Below are positions 9,089-17,106 of a DNA stretch of 64,000 bases, in pieces; positions within the stretch are counted from its first letter, which is position 1; the number at the start of each line of letters is the position of its first letter. The DNA is from JAENVU01 sp046598395 (GTDB taxonomy: Bacteria > Actinomycetota > Acidimicrobiia > IMCC26256 > JAENVU01): the NCBI GenBank assembly GCA_046598395.1, contig JBKJIQ010000011.1, positions 1 through 64,000 on the forward strand. Direction: 5' to 3'. The notes under the pieces are model-generated. The model had not been told where the DNA came from. It was given only the letters and a program-made list of their open reading frames with translations, and made no database searches. The position numbers and the translations under genes are program-made.

Positions 9089-10912
9089 ATGCGCCGAACC
9101 TCTGTCGTCGTCCTCAGCCTTGGCATTGCGTTCGGCTCGATGGCGGGTGTGCTCCGCGCCCCGGTCGCGTCGGCCGCCGCGGCGGTTCCCGCCACCCCGA
9201 TCGGTGGCCCGTATTGGCCGGGCTGGGACATTGCGCGTGCGGTTGCGATCGCACCCGATGCCACCGTGGGTTTCGTCCTCGATGGTTTCGGCGGCCTGCA
9301 CGGCTTTGGACTCGGTGGCCACGCGTCGCCTCCCGCGCCGTCGCGTGGCCCGTATTGGCCGGGCTGGGATGTGGCGCGGGGGCTCGCGCTACGCGACGCA
9401 TCGAGCGGATACGTGATTGACGCGTTCGGTGGTCTTCACCCGTTCGGTGGTGCACCGGTTGCAACCGTGGCGTTGCCGTATCACTCGGGCCAAGACACCA
9501 CGCGTGGCATCGCGCTGAGTCCGGACGGAAACGGTGTGTACGTCGTGGACCGCGCCGGTGGAGTGGTGCGTGCCGGCTTGGGCGGTGCGCCCGCACCGCC
9601 GCGGCTCACCTTGCCGGCTCCGTTGTCAGTGCCGATCGCGGCGGATCTCGCAGTCCTGTCGGACGGCAGCGGCGGCTTTGTGCTCGACGGTGTAGGCGCG
9701 CTGCATCACCTGGGTGTCCCAAGTGTGGTCCCGACGAGCCGCGTGCCGTCGTGGCCGGGTTGGGATATCGCGCGCGGGGTCGCGGTGTTGCCTGACCGGT
9801 CCGGCGGATTCGTACTGGACGGTTATGGCGGGTTGCACGGGTTCGCGTTGGGGAACGGCGCTCCGCAACTCAACGTCTCCACGCTTCTCGGCGGCCTGAC
9901 CAACCCGTGGGACCTCGGCTTCAGTCCCGACGGTTGGATCATCTACACCCAACGGCCCTACGGAATCTTCGCGGTGCGCGCGGACGGGAACGGGAACCGA
10001 CAATTGCTGCAACCGTCGGACCTGCTCGTGGCGTCCGAGGCGGGTGCGATGGGTCTTGCGCTCGACCCGAACTTCGCGTCCAACCGGCGGGTGTACGTGT
10101 GCTTTGCGTCGCGCGCCGCAGGCCGCGGCGACGATGTGCGCCTCGTTCGTTTCGTGGTGAACGCCACCTGGACCGGGCTGACCGGGCGGCGCGATCTCAT
10201 GACCGGCCTGCCGATCAACCCCGTGGGACAGCTGGGCCGCCACTCGGGGTGTCGACCGCGCTTCGGCCCTGACGGCTATTTGTGGATCGGTACCGGCGAC
10301 TCTGCGGTCGGGACCGTTCCCCAGGATCTGCAGTCGCTCGGCGGCAAGATCCTGCGTATCGACACCTTTGGAGTGGCCGCGCCCGACAACCCGTTCTACG
10401 CAGTGTTTGGCGATCCGCGGATCTATAGCTACGGCCACCGCAATGTGCAAGGGCTGGCGTTCTCACCTGCCCATCCGAGTTGGCATGGCATCTCGATCGA
10501 ACACGGCCCCGGGATCGACGACGAAGCGAACCGGTTGGTTCCGGGCAACTTCGGCTGGGATCCGATCCCGGGATATAACGAGTCGGTACCGATGACCGAT
10601 CTCACGAAGTACCCGGCCGCGATTTCGGCCGTGTGGTCGTCGGGCGATCCCACCATCGCGCCGTCGGGCGCAACGTTTCTCACTGGTGCGCGCTGGCGGT
10701 CCTGGCGAAACGCGCTCGCGGTTGGGGTACTGAAGGGGTCGCACCTGCGGATCTTTTTGATGCGTGCCGACGGTTCGGTGCGCGCGTCGGTTACCCGTCT
10801 CGCGACCGGAGTTCGCCTGCGCACGCCGGTACAAGGGCCCGATGGCAACCTGTACGTGACGACCGACAACCGGCCCGGCGGCGATGTGATTCTGCGGGTC
10901 CGACCGACCTGA
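9089..10912 (+). CDS. Secreted PQQ-dependent sugar dehydrogenase-like protein with N-terminal WPGWDIARG repeats
   Basis: About 607 residues. A signal peptide (MRRTSVVVLSLGIAFGSMAG) is followed by five repeats of the same type as in the deacetylase at 3.4 kb (residues about 38-258). Then comes a soluble aldose dehydrogenase/GDH-B domain. Its family motifs are present: GRHSGCRPRFGPDGYLWIGTGD, SYGHRNVQGLAFSP, IEHGPGIDDEANRLVPGNFGWD and DPTIAPSGATFLTG. These proteins oxidise aldose sugars in the periplasm or outside the cell with PQQ and Ca. No PQQ biosynthesis gene is in the window. The start is uncertain: GGAGG directly abuts ATG 9089, and GTG 9062 is an in-frame alternative. Confidence 0.85.
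   Translation: MRRTSVVVLSLGIAFGSMAGVLRAPVASAAAAVPATPIGGPYWPGWDIARAVAIAPDATVGFVLDGFGGLHGFGLGGHASPPAPSRGPYWPGWDVARGLALRDASSGYVIDAFGGLHPFGGAPVATVALPYHSGQDTTRGIALSPDGNGVYVVDRAGGVVRAGLGGAPAPPRLTLPAPLSVPIAADLAVLSDGSGGFVLDGVGALHHLGVPSVVPTSRVPSWPGWDIARGVAVLPDRSGGFVLDGYGGLHGFALGNGAPQLNVSTLLGGLTNPWDLGFSPDGWIIYTQRPYGIFAVRADGNGNRQLLQPSDLLVASEAGAMGLALDPNFASNRRVYVCFASRAAGRGDDVRLVRFVVNATWTGLTGRRDLMTGLPINPVGQLGRHSGCRPRFGPDGYLWIGTGDSAVGTVPQDLQSLGGKILRIDTFGVAAPDNPFYAVFGDPRIYSYGHRNVQGLAFSPAHPSWHGISIEHGPGIDDEANRLVPGNFGWDPIPGYNESVPMTDLTKYPAAISAVWSSGDPTIAPSGATFLTGARWRSWRNALAVGVLKGSHLRIFLMRADGSVRASVTRLATGVRLRTPVQGPDGNLYVTTDNRPGGDVILRVRPT
9203..9865 (+). repeat. WPGWDIARG-type tandem protein repeats (five units) in the sugar dehydrogenase
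   Basis: Three units carry the signature well (YWPGWDIARA, YWPGWDVARG, SWPGWDIARG, followed by VLDGFGGLHGF-like strings); two are degenerate. They precede the catalytic domain here and follow it in the deacetylase. Confidence 0.8.
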
Positions 10913-10985
10913 CGCCGATCACGGCGCCGGCCAATGTTTGGCGTTCGGCACCGGTGGCGTGACTCGGGTTGGGTAGTGTCGGCAT

Positions 10986-11570
10986 GTGGCCGACCAGGCA
11001 GAGTTCGCCGATCTCGCGATGCCCTTCATGTCGGGTTTGTACGCGGCCGCGTTGCGGATGACCCGCAATCCGAGCGACGCCGAGGACCTCGTCCAAGAGA
11101 CCTATCTCCGTGCGTATCGTGGCTTCGGTGGGTTCCAGGAGGGCACGAACCTCAAGGCGTGGCTCTACCGCATCCTCACCAATACCTTCATCAATATCTA
11201 CCGGGCGAAGAAACGTCGGCCCCAGCAGGAGACGTTGGACGACGTGGAGGACTTTTACCTCTACCGCCGCATCGGAGGCCTCGAAGCCGTCGATGCCAAT
11301 CGCGGCCCGGAGGCCGAGGTGCTGGATTCGATCCCGGACACCACGATTACCCAGGCCATCGAGGAGCTCCCCGAGCAGTTTCGGATGGCGGTCCTGCTGG
11401 CTGATGTCGAAGGATTCTCGTATAAAGAGATTGCCGAGATCATGGATGTTCCGATCGGTACGGTGATGAGTCGGCTGCATCGGGGAAGAAAGCAGTTGCA
11501 ACGGCGGTTGTGGGATCTTGCGATCGAGCGAGGGCTCGTACCCGCCGGGTCATCGCCCGCAGACAAGTAG
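10986..11570 (+). CDS. sigR: ECF RNA polymerase sigma factor, SigR/SigH type
   Basis: 194 residues. Region 2 reads PFMSGLYAAALRMTRNPSDAEDLVQETYLRAYRGFGGF with NLKAWLYRILTNTFINIYR behind it. Region 4 is TTITQAIEELPEQFRMAVLLADVEGFSYKEIAEIMDVPIGTVMSRLHRGRKQLQRRL. The sequence matches the SigR/SigH group, which controls thiol-oxidative stress genes in actinobacteria. The start is GTG 10986. The anti-sigma gene starts 17 bases after the stop, the usual arrangement. By family knowledge the target promoters should carry GGAAT-type -35 elements; none was searched systematically here. Confidence 0.88.
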   Translation: MADQAEFADLAMPFMSGLYAAALRMTRNPSDAEDLVQETYLRAYRGFGGFQEGTNLKAWLYRILTNTFINIYRAKKRRPQQETLDDVEDFYLYRRIGGLEAVDANRGPEAEVLDSIPDTTITQAIEELPEQFRMAVLLADVEGFSYKEIAEIMDVPIGTVMSRLHRGRKQLQRRLWDLAIERGLVPAGSSPADK

Positions 11571-11587
11571 GGACCGGTATCGAGACG

Positions 11588-11809
11588 ATGGACTGCGACG
11601 GAGCGATACACCGGGTGTACCACTACCTGGACGGCGAGATGACGGTCTGGAAACGGCGCGCCATCAAACGCCACCTCGACGACTGTCCGCCGTGTGCCGA
11701 GGGCTTCGATTTCGAGATCGAGATCCGCCGGGTCATTGCGGTGTCGTGTTCCGAAGAAGCACCGGCTGCGTTGCGCCATCGGATTGGCGAGGCCCTGGGG
11801 CTGGAGTAG
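11588..11809 (+). CDS. rsrA: Mycothiol-system anti-sigma factor, RsrA-like (ZAS family)
   Basis: 73 residues. The zinc-binding anti-sigma motif H29-x3-C33-x2-C36 is present, with Cys3 upstream and Cys54 downstream. These correspond to the redox-active and zinc-ligand residues of RsrA. In the reduced state such proteins bind the partner sigma factor; disulfide formation releases zinc and the sigma factor. It lies directly behind the SigR-type gene, which supports the pairing. The stop codon is inside a 14-bp tandem repeat that continues into the intergenic region. Confidence 0.85.
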   Translation: MDCDGAIHRVYHYLDGEMTVWKRRAIKRHLDDCPPCAEGFDFEIEIRRVIAVSCSEEAPAALRHRIGEALGLE

Positions 11810-11835
11810 GTCGGCTGGAGTAGGTCGGCTGGAGT
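11801..11835. repeat. 14-bp tandem repeat (2.5 copies) over the rsrA stop codon
   Basis: The unit CTGGAGTAGGTCGG occurs at 11801-11814 and 11815-11828, then CTGGAGT follows. The first copy carries the rsrA stop codon. It looks like a slippage duplication. Confidence 0.8.
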
Positions 11836-11899
11836 TGTAACGCTCGGTCCGGCGCCCTCTACGATGGCCGGGCCCCAGGAAGCCGTCAGGAGTGCACGC

Positions 11900-12103
11900 G
11901 TGACCAAGCTGACCTCGTCGATTCGCAGCGCCACCCTCGTCGTTGCGCTGTTGGTGCTCGCGGGTTGTGGCAAGAACGCCGCATTGCCTTGGCATTACTG
12001 GATCGCACCCGCGATCGCGTTGAGCGTTCTGCTCCTGGTGTGCATCTCGCTCCCACTCAAGTACTACCGCAAGGTGTACCGGCTGAAGCACCGCGGCCGC
12101 TGA
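11900..12103 (+). CDS. Small lipoprotein with one additional membrane helix
   Basis: 67 residues from GTG 11900, with AGGAG seven bases upstream. The N-terminus is a lipoprotein signal (ATLVVALLVLAGC, lipobox LAGC with Cys23). A second hydrophobic helix (HYWIAPAIALSVLLLVCISLPL) and a basic tail (KYYRKVYRLKHRGR) follow. If the lipobox is processed, the mature protein would be lipid-anchored and also span the membrane, an uncommon arrangement; otherwise it is a two-helix membrane protein. It sits immediately before the metalloprotease gene. Function unknown. Confidence 0.65.
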   Translation: MTKLTSSIRSATLVVALLVLAGCGKNAALPWHYWIAPAIALSVLLLVCISLPLKYYRKVYRLKHRGR

Positions 12104-12108
12104 TCGCG

Positions 12109-13197
12109 ATGGTGGCAACGGCGGGTGACGGTCACGAACCTGAGCCGGTCGATTGGCGCCTCGCCGAGCGGATTGCAAAACGAGTTGCCGGCCGCGATGC
12201 CTTTGCAGATTCCTACCTGTCGTCGTCGCTGCAGCTTGACTTCGGTGCCGCCACGGCCGAAGCAGAGCAGGCCGTGGCGGAGTACACGGGTCTGATTTCG
12301 CCGGGCCGCGCGGTCGCCGCGGTCGTGGACCGCGCCGGCTGGATCGAGGCCAACGTTCGTTCGATGCGGGCCATGCTGCGACCGCTCAGCGATCGCGTCG
12401 GTCCGAAAATGGAGCGGAGTCCCTTGGCGCCGATTGGTCGGCGGGTAGCCGGTACGGAACTCGGTGTACTGCTTGGATACGTCGCGCAGCGGGTGTTGGG
12501 TCAGTACGACCTGCTGGTCCCCGATGACGATGGCGGCCTCACCGATGACCGCGTCTATTACGTGGGTGCGAATGTGCTCGGGCTGGAGAAGCGCTACGCG
12601 TTTCGCCCTGGGGAGTTCCGTTTGTGGATCGCGCTGCACGAGGTCACCCACCGTGCGCAGTTCACCGGTGTTCCCTGGCTGCGCCAGTACTTCCTCGATC
12701 AGGTGCACGAACTGGTGGGTGGGATTGAACCGGATCCCGGCATGCTCTTCGCCGCGGCCGGGCGCGCGGCCGACGCGATTCGCCAAGGCCGCAGCCCGAT
12801 GGACGAGCGCGGGCTAGTGGGGTTGTTCGCGTCCACCGAACAGCACGCCGCGATGGATCGAATGCAGGCGTTGATGTCGCTGCTCGAAGGTCACGGCAAC
12901 GCGGTGATGAACCAACTGGGCGCGCAGATGATCGACGGTCAGAAGCGAATGGCCGACGTCCTTTCGACGCGACGCAATGCCAGGGGCGCGACCGCCCTGC
13001 TCCACCGGTTGATGGGCCTCGAAATGAAGATGCGTCAATACGAAGTGGGCGAGGCGTTTGTGGAGGCCGTCACCCAGGAGGCGGGGTTCCGTGCGCTTGA
13101 TGCCGCCTGGCGCGGCCCGGAGCTACTGCCCACACTTGGCGAACTCACCGCGCCCGCCGATTGGTTGGCCCGGGTCGGCACCACCGTCACCCGGTGA
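12109..13197 (+). CDS. Zinc-dependent metalloprotease, DUF2342 family
   Basis: 362 residues. The zinc motif is LWIALHEVTHRAQF (HExxH). Family landmarks include RAGWIEANVRSMRAML near residue 75, LGQYDLLVPDDD, and LMSLLEGHGNAVMNQLG with an added conserved Glu and His. DUF2342 proteins are actinobacterial, often next to tilS and hpt, and some were linked by profile to F420-containing genomes. The physiological substrate is not known. ATG 12109 begins six bases after the small lipoprotein stop, and the gene overlaps tilS by GTGA, so it heads the long cofactor operon. Confidence 0.85.
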   Translation: MVATAGDGHEPEPVDWRLAERIAKRVAGRDAFADSYLSSSLQLDFGAATAEAEQAVAEYTGLISPGRAVAAVVDRAGWIEANVRSMRAMLRPLSDRVGPKMERSPLAPIGRRVAGTELGVLLGYVAQRVLGQYDLLVPDDDGGLTDDRVYYVGANVLGLEKRYAFRPGEFRLWIALHEVTHRAQFTGVPWLRQYFLDQVHELVGGIEPDPGMLFAAAGRAADAIRQGRSPMDERGLVGLFASTEQHAAMDRMQALMSLLEGHGNAVMNQLGAQMIDGQKRMADVLSTRRNARGATALLHRLMGLEMKMRQYEVGEAFVEAVTQEAGFRALDAAWRGPELLPTLGELTAPADWLARVGTTVTR

Positions 13198-14102
13198 CAC
13201 CCGACTTCTCGGGGCTGGCCGCGCCCGTGGTGGTTGCCTGCTCGGGAGGCGCAGACTCGATCGCCCTGCTCGTGCTCGCCGCCGAAGCCGGCCTGGGGCC
13301 GATCGCGGTGCATATCGACCATGGCCTGAGGGACGGGAGCGCCGCGGATGCCGATGTTGTGGCGGCCGCGGCCGACGCGCTCGGCGTGGCGTGGCAGTCG
13401 GTTGCAGTCGCGGTTGGCGATGGTGGGAATCTCGAAGCTCGGGCGCGTCAGGCTCGGTACGCCGCGCTGCACGCCGCGCGTCGCGCACTGAACGCCACGG
13501 TGATTCTCGTCGCCCATACCGCGGATGATCAGGCCGAGACCGTCGTCCTCAACTTTCTGCGCGGTTCGGGGAGCGCAGGGCTCGCGGGGATGGCGGCCCG
13601 ACGCGACGATCTCGCTCGTCCGTTGTTGCATCTTCGTCGGGCCGACGTTCGCGCCTTCGCACTCGCCCGGGAGTTGCAAGTTGTGGTCGACCCCACGAAT
13701 GCCGACGTGCGCTGGCGCCGCGCCTGGATCCGCCATGAGGCGTTACCGATGCTGAGCCGCGGCGCCGCGCGCGATCTCGTACCGATTCTCGCGCGGCAAG
13801 CCGATGTGCTGCGCTCCGAGTCGGATTTTCTCGACCAACTCGGCGACGACGTACTGCGCGCCGCGACGATCGGCGGTGTCGGGAGCGTGGGCGGTGGCGA
13901 GATTCGAGCGAGCGGGTTGTTCACCGCGCCGCTGCCGGTCGCGCGTCGCGCGATTCGGCGCTGGCTGGGTGCGCCGCCGCCATCGGCCGATGAAGTGGAG
14001 CGCGTGCTGGGTGTGGCGCGCGGCGATGCCGTGGGTACCGAACTGGCCGGTGGCCGACGGGTGCGCCGCTCCGCTGGTCGGCTGAGTCAGGAACTACCGT
14101 GA
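13194..14102 (+). CDS. tilS: tRNA(Ile)-lysidine synthase
   Basis: 302 residues. The N-type ATP pyrophosphatase motif SGGADS is at residues 17-22, followed by VHIDHGLRDGSAADA and AHTADDQAETVVLNFLRGSG. It modifies the wobble cytidine of the CAU-anticodon tRNA(Ile) to lysidine, so the tRNA reads AUA and is charged with Ile. The chain is short compared with E. coli TilS and lacks most of the C-terminal domains, as in other actinobacteria. The start is GTG 13194, overlapping the upstream stop; hpt follows with another GTGA overlap. Confidence 0.92.
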   Translation: MTPDFSGLAAPVVVACSGGADSIALLVLAAEAGLGPIAVHIDHGLRDGSAADADVVAAAADALGVAWQSVAVAVGDGGNLEARARQARYAALHAARRALNATVILVAHTADDQAETVVLNFLRGSGSAGLAGMAARRDDLARPLLHLRRADVRAFALARELQVVVDPTNADVRWRRAWIRHEALPMLSRGAARDLVPILARQADVLRSESDFLDQLGDDVLRAATIGGVGSVGGGEIRASGLFTAPLPVARRAIRRWLGAPPPSADEVERVLGVARGDAVGTELAGGRRVRRSAGRLSQELP

Positions 14103-14635
14103 CGCCCATGCTCGATCCGCACGTTGGTCAGACCATCGTGTCGACCGACGCGTTGCGGTCCAGGGTGGCCGAGCTCGGGGCGCAAATTACCGAGGATTAT
14201 CAAGGCCGAGCGCCGTTGTTGCTCGGAATCCTCAAGGGTGCGTTCATGTTCATGAGCGATCTTTCTCGCACGATCGAGCTGCCGGTGGAGTTCGACTTCA
14301 TGGCGGTGTCGTCGTACGGATCGGCCACCCGATCCTCCGGTGTCGTGCGCATCATCAAAGACCTCGACATCGAACTCACCGATCGCCACGTGATCATCGT
14401 GGAAGACATCGTGGATTCGGGTCTGACCCTCGCGTACCTCCGGCGCACGCTCGCGGCCCGAGATCCCGCATCGTTGGAGGTGTGCACGCTGCTGCTCAAA
14501 GAGGGCCAGCAGAAGACCGAACTCGACCTTCGGTACGTGGGCTTCACCATTCCGCCCACCTTTGTGATCGGCTATGGGCTCGACGTGGCAGAGCGCTACC
14601 GCAACCTCGAGACGATCGTCGAGTACGAGCCCTGA
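14099..14635 (+). CDS. hpt: Hypoxanthine phosphoribosyltransferase
   Basis: 178 residues. The PRPP-binding motif is HVIIVEDIVDSGLTLAYL, with GILKGAFMFMSDLSR before it and LDLRYVGFTIPPTFVIGYGLD after it. It converts hypoxanthine or guanine plus PRPP to IMP or GMP in purine salvage. GTG 14099 overlaps the tilS stop, indicating translational coupling. In many actinobacteria and Firmicutes ftsH follows hpt; here folE follows directly, with no ftsH. Confidence 0.93.
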   Translation: MTPMLDPHVGQTIVSTDALRSRVAELGAQITEDYQGRAPLLLGILKGAFMFMSDLSRTIELPVEFDFMAVSSYGSATRSSGVVRIIKDLDIELTDRHVIIVEDIVDSGLTLAYLRRTLAARDPASLEVCTLLLKEGQQKTELDLRYVGFTIPPTFVIGYGLDVAERYRNLETIVEYEP

Positions 14636-14686
14636 GTCACGACCGCCAGCCGCGGTCCCTGAACTCCGCCCCACCAGGAGAGTCAC

Positions 14687-15289
14687 ATGAGCGAGTCAGT
14701 AGCGACGAACGGCGTTGACCTCGATCGGATTGCGCGTGCGGTGCGCGAGATCCTGATCGCGGTGGGCGAAGACCCCGAACGCGATGGTTTGCGCCGCACT
14801 CCGGAGCGGGTGGCTCGGATGTACGAAGAGATCTTCGTCGGGCTCCGCGAAGATCCGGCACAGCACCTGAGCGTGACCTTCGAGGCGGGCCACGACGAGA
14901 TGGTGATGGTTCGCGACATTCCGCTGTATTCGGCGTGCGAGCACCACCTGGTGCCCTTTCACGGGGTCGCCCACGTGGCCTACATTCCAGGTGACGACGG
15001 GCGCATTACCGGTTTGTCGAAGTTGGGCCGGCTCGTGGAGGGCTACGCCCGCCGACCCCAAGTCCAGGAACGGCTCACGACCCAGGTGGCCGACGCCATG
15101 ATGACGATGCTGAATCCCAAGGGCGCGTTTGTGGTGATGGAGTGCGAACATCTCTGCATGTCGATGCGCGGCGTCCGCAAGCCGGGGTCACTCACCGTGA
15201 CCTCGGCGGTGCGAGGCCTGTTCAAGGACAGTCCGGCCACCCGAGCCGAGGCGATGGCCTTGATCGGGCCGCCTCGTTCACGGAGCTGA
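14687..15289 (+). CDS. folE: GTP cyclohydrolase I (FolE)
   Basis: 200 residues. The enzyme opens GTP to give 7,8-dihydroneopterin triphosphate, the first step of folate synthesis. Zinc ligands are visible as Cys84 and His87 in YSACEHHLVPFHG and Cys157 in MECEHLCMSMRG. ATG 14687 is preceded by AGGAGAG. The gene opens the folate block folE-folP-(phosphatase-like)-folB-folK. Confidence 0.95.
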   Translation: MSESVATNGVDLDRIARAVREILIAVGEDPERDGLRRTPERVARMYEEIFVGLREDPAQHLSVTFEAGHDEMVMVRDIPLYSACEHHLVPFHGVAHVAYIPGDDGRITGLSKLGRLVEGYARRPQVQERLTTQVADAMMTMLNPKGAFVVMECEHLCMSMRGVRKPGSLTVTSAVRGLFKDSPATRAEAMALIGPPRSRS

Positions 15290-15324
15290 GAACTCTCCGG
15301 TTGCCCTGTACGCTGCCGGACCTG

Positions 15325-16173
15325 ATGTTCCGGTGGGCGACGATCGCAGGGCCGGTCATGGGTGTCGTGAACGTCACCCCTGACTCCTTTTCTGACGGTG
15401 GGCGTTTCCTCGCGTCCGACGCGGCAATCGCGCACGGCACCGAGCTCGCCCGGCTCGGAGCGGCGGTCCTGGATATCGGCGGCGAATCAACTCGGCCGGG
15501 CGCCGAGCCGGTGGATGCGACAACCGAAATCGCTCGCGTGGTCCCGGTGATCGAAGGGCTGGCCGGTGCCGTGGCGGTTCCGATCAGTGTCGATACGCGA
15601 AAGGCCGCGGTGGCGGCCGCGGCGATCGAGGCGGGCGCGACGATCGTCAACGATGTCTCTGCGGGTTCGGATCCGGCGATGTTCGATGTAGTCGCGAACT
15701 CCGGGGCGGGATACGTGGCGATGCACATGCTGGGCGTACCCGCCACCATGCAGCAGGACCCGCAGTATCGAGATGTGGTGACCGACGTGACTCATTTCCT
15801 TGCCGGGCGCCTGGATGCGGCCCGGGACGCGGGGATCCACGAGGATGCGTTGATGGCCGATCCCGGCATTGGGTTCGGGAAAACCAGCGAACAGAATTTG
15901 GCGCTCCTTGCGAGTTTGTCGGAGCTCATTGCCGGCGTTGGGGTCCCGATGTTGGTGGGGACGTCACGGAAGTCGTTTCTTGGTCGGCTGATCGATGTCG
16001 ATGAGCCCGCGGCGCGTGACGACGCCACGTTGGCCACGGTGGTGTGGGCGCTCGAACGGGGCGTAGCAATGGTGCGAGTACACGATGTGCGCGGGGCCGT
16101 CCAGGTCGCGGCGGTCCTAGGAGCATTGGCACGCGCCACGGTGGCGCGCCGGGAAGTGGTGGAGTCGCGATGA
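15325..16173 (+). CDS. folP: Dihydropteroate synthase
   Basis: 282 residues. Typical motifs are PVMGVVNVTPDSFSDGGRF, LDIGGESTRPGAEPV, ISVDTRKAAV, IVNDVSAGSD and MLVGTSRKSFLGRL. The enzyme joins 6-hydroxymethyl-7,8-dihydropterin diphosphate and p-aminobenzoate; it is the sulfonamide target. ATG 15325 is chosen because it gives the family N-terminus; the ribosome binding site is weak. The next gene starts inside its stop codon (ATGA). Confidence 0.94.
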   Translation: MFRWATIAGPVMGVVNVTPDSFSDGGRFLASDAAIAHGTELARLGAAVLDIGGESTRPGAEPVDATTEIARVVPVIEGLAGAVAVPISVDTRKAAVAAAAIEAGATIVNDVSAGSDPAMFDVVANSGAGYVAMHMLGVPATMQQDPQYRDVVTDVTHFLAGRLDAARDAGIHEDALMADPGIGFGKTSEQNLALLASLSELIAGVGVPMLVGTSRKSFLGRLIDVDEPAARDDATLATVVWALERGVAMVRVHDVRGAVQVAAVLGALARATVARREVVESR

Positions 16174-16715
16174 CGACCTTGCGGGGACGATGGGCCCAGG
16201 GCCTCGAGCCACGAATGTTCTGCTGGATCATCAAGGACCGGCTCGCGGCATCGGAACGACCCGGCGGATTCGCTCGGAATCACCGGAAGATCCGGCGCCA
16301 GGAAGAGCTGATCTGGCTCGCGCAGCAGGGCTTCACTCGAGTGATCTCACTTCTCGATTCGCCACACAACTTGCACGCGTACGGCGAGGCAGGCATTGCG
16401 TGCGAGCACGTTCCGATCGGTCGCCACGACGAGTTGGCCGACCGGCTGCCGATGATCTACGAGTCGATTGCGCGTCGCCTGGATGACCCCGAGCAGCGGA
16501 TTTTGGTCCACCACGAAGAGTTCGGCGACCGACTCATCGGCGTCCTCGCCGGGTATCTGCTCTACGCCGGCTTGGTCGACGAGGGGCCACACGCGACCGT
16601 GGTGATCGAGCGGCTCACCGGCCGCGAGCTCGGAGCCGTCGGGCGGACGATTGTGGCGATCACGCTCGAAGACAAGATCGTTCGGCCCGGCCTGCCGCGG
16701 GCGTCCGGCGTCTAG
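16170..16715 (+). CDS. Dual-specificity-phosphatase-like protein with His in place of the catalytic Cys
   Basis: 181 residues, coupled by ATGA to folP and ending one base before folB. The middle resembles small DSP/tyrosine phosphatases: RQEELIWLAQQGFTRVISLLDS, LHAYGEAGIACEHVPIG, then ILVHHEEFGDRLIGVLAGYLLYAG. In active family members the last segment is HCx5R; here it is H114-H115-x5-R121, so the nucleophilic Cys is His while the loop Arg is kept. It may be a pseudophosphatase or an altered hydrolase. Its place between folP and folB is notable because the phosphatase that turns dihydroneopterin triphosphate into dihydroneopterin is otherwise missing here. Assignment rests on motif reading only. 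Confidence 0.6.
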   Translation: MTTLRGRWAQGLEPRMFCWIIKDRLAASERPGGFARNHRKIRRQEELIWLAQQGFTRVISLLDSPHNLHAYGEAGIACEHVPIGRHDELADRLPMIYESIARRLDDPEQRILVHHEEFGDRLIGVLAGYLLYAGLVDEGPHATVVIERLTGRELGAVGRTIVAITLEDKIVRPGLPRASGV

Positions 16716-17066
16716 ATGGGCACGATCCTCGTGACGGGCCTCGAGGTCCTTGGGGTCCACGGGGTATTGCCGGAGGAGCAGGTACGCGCCCAACCGTTTC
16801 GTATCGACCTCGAGCTCGACGTTGATCTCGGCCCGGCGGGTCAGAGCGACGATCTTGCCGACACCATCGACTACGGAGCGGTGATTGACGCGACGGTTCG
16901 CGTGGTGGAGACCGAGCGGTTCCAACTCCTCGAACGGCTCGCCACTCGGATCGTCGAGGTATGCCGCGCGGATGCGCGCGTCGCCGGAGTCACGGTCACC
17001 GTGCGCAAGCTGCGACCGCCGGTCCCGGCGTCGGTTGCTCACGTCGGCGTACGCATCTCGTCGTGA
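16716..17066 (+). CDS. folB: Dihydroneopterin aldolase
   Basis: 116 residues. It begins ILVTGLEVLGVHGVLPEEQ, which contains the family's LxGVLPEE signature, and has TIDYGAVIDATVRVVE and LLERLATRIVE further on. It cleaves 7,8-dihydroneopterin to 6-hydroxymethyl-7,8-dihydropterin and glycolaldehyde. The ATG follows the previous stop directly. Confidence 0.93.
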   Translation: MGTILVTGLEVLGVHGVLPEEQVRAQPFRIDLELDVDLGPAGQSDDLADTIDYGAVIDATVRVVETERFQLLERLATRIVEVCRADARVAGVTVTVRKLRPPVPASVAHVGVRISS

Positions 17067-17106
17067 CAGGGCCGTCGTGGTCGCAGCCGGCGTGACTGGA
17101 GCCGGC

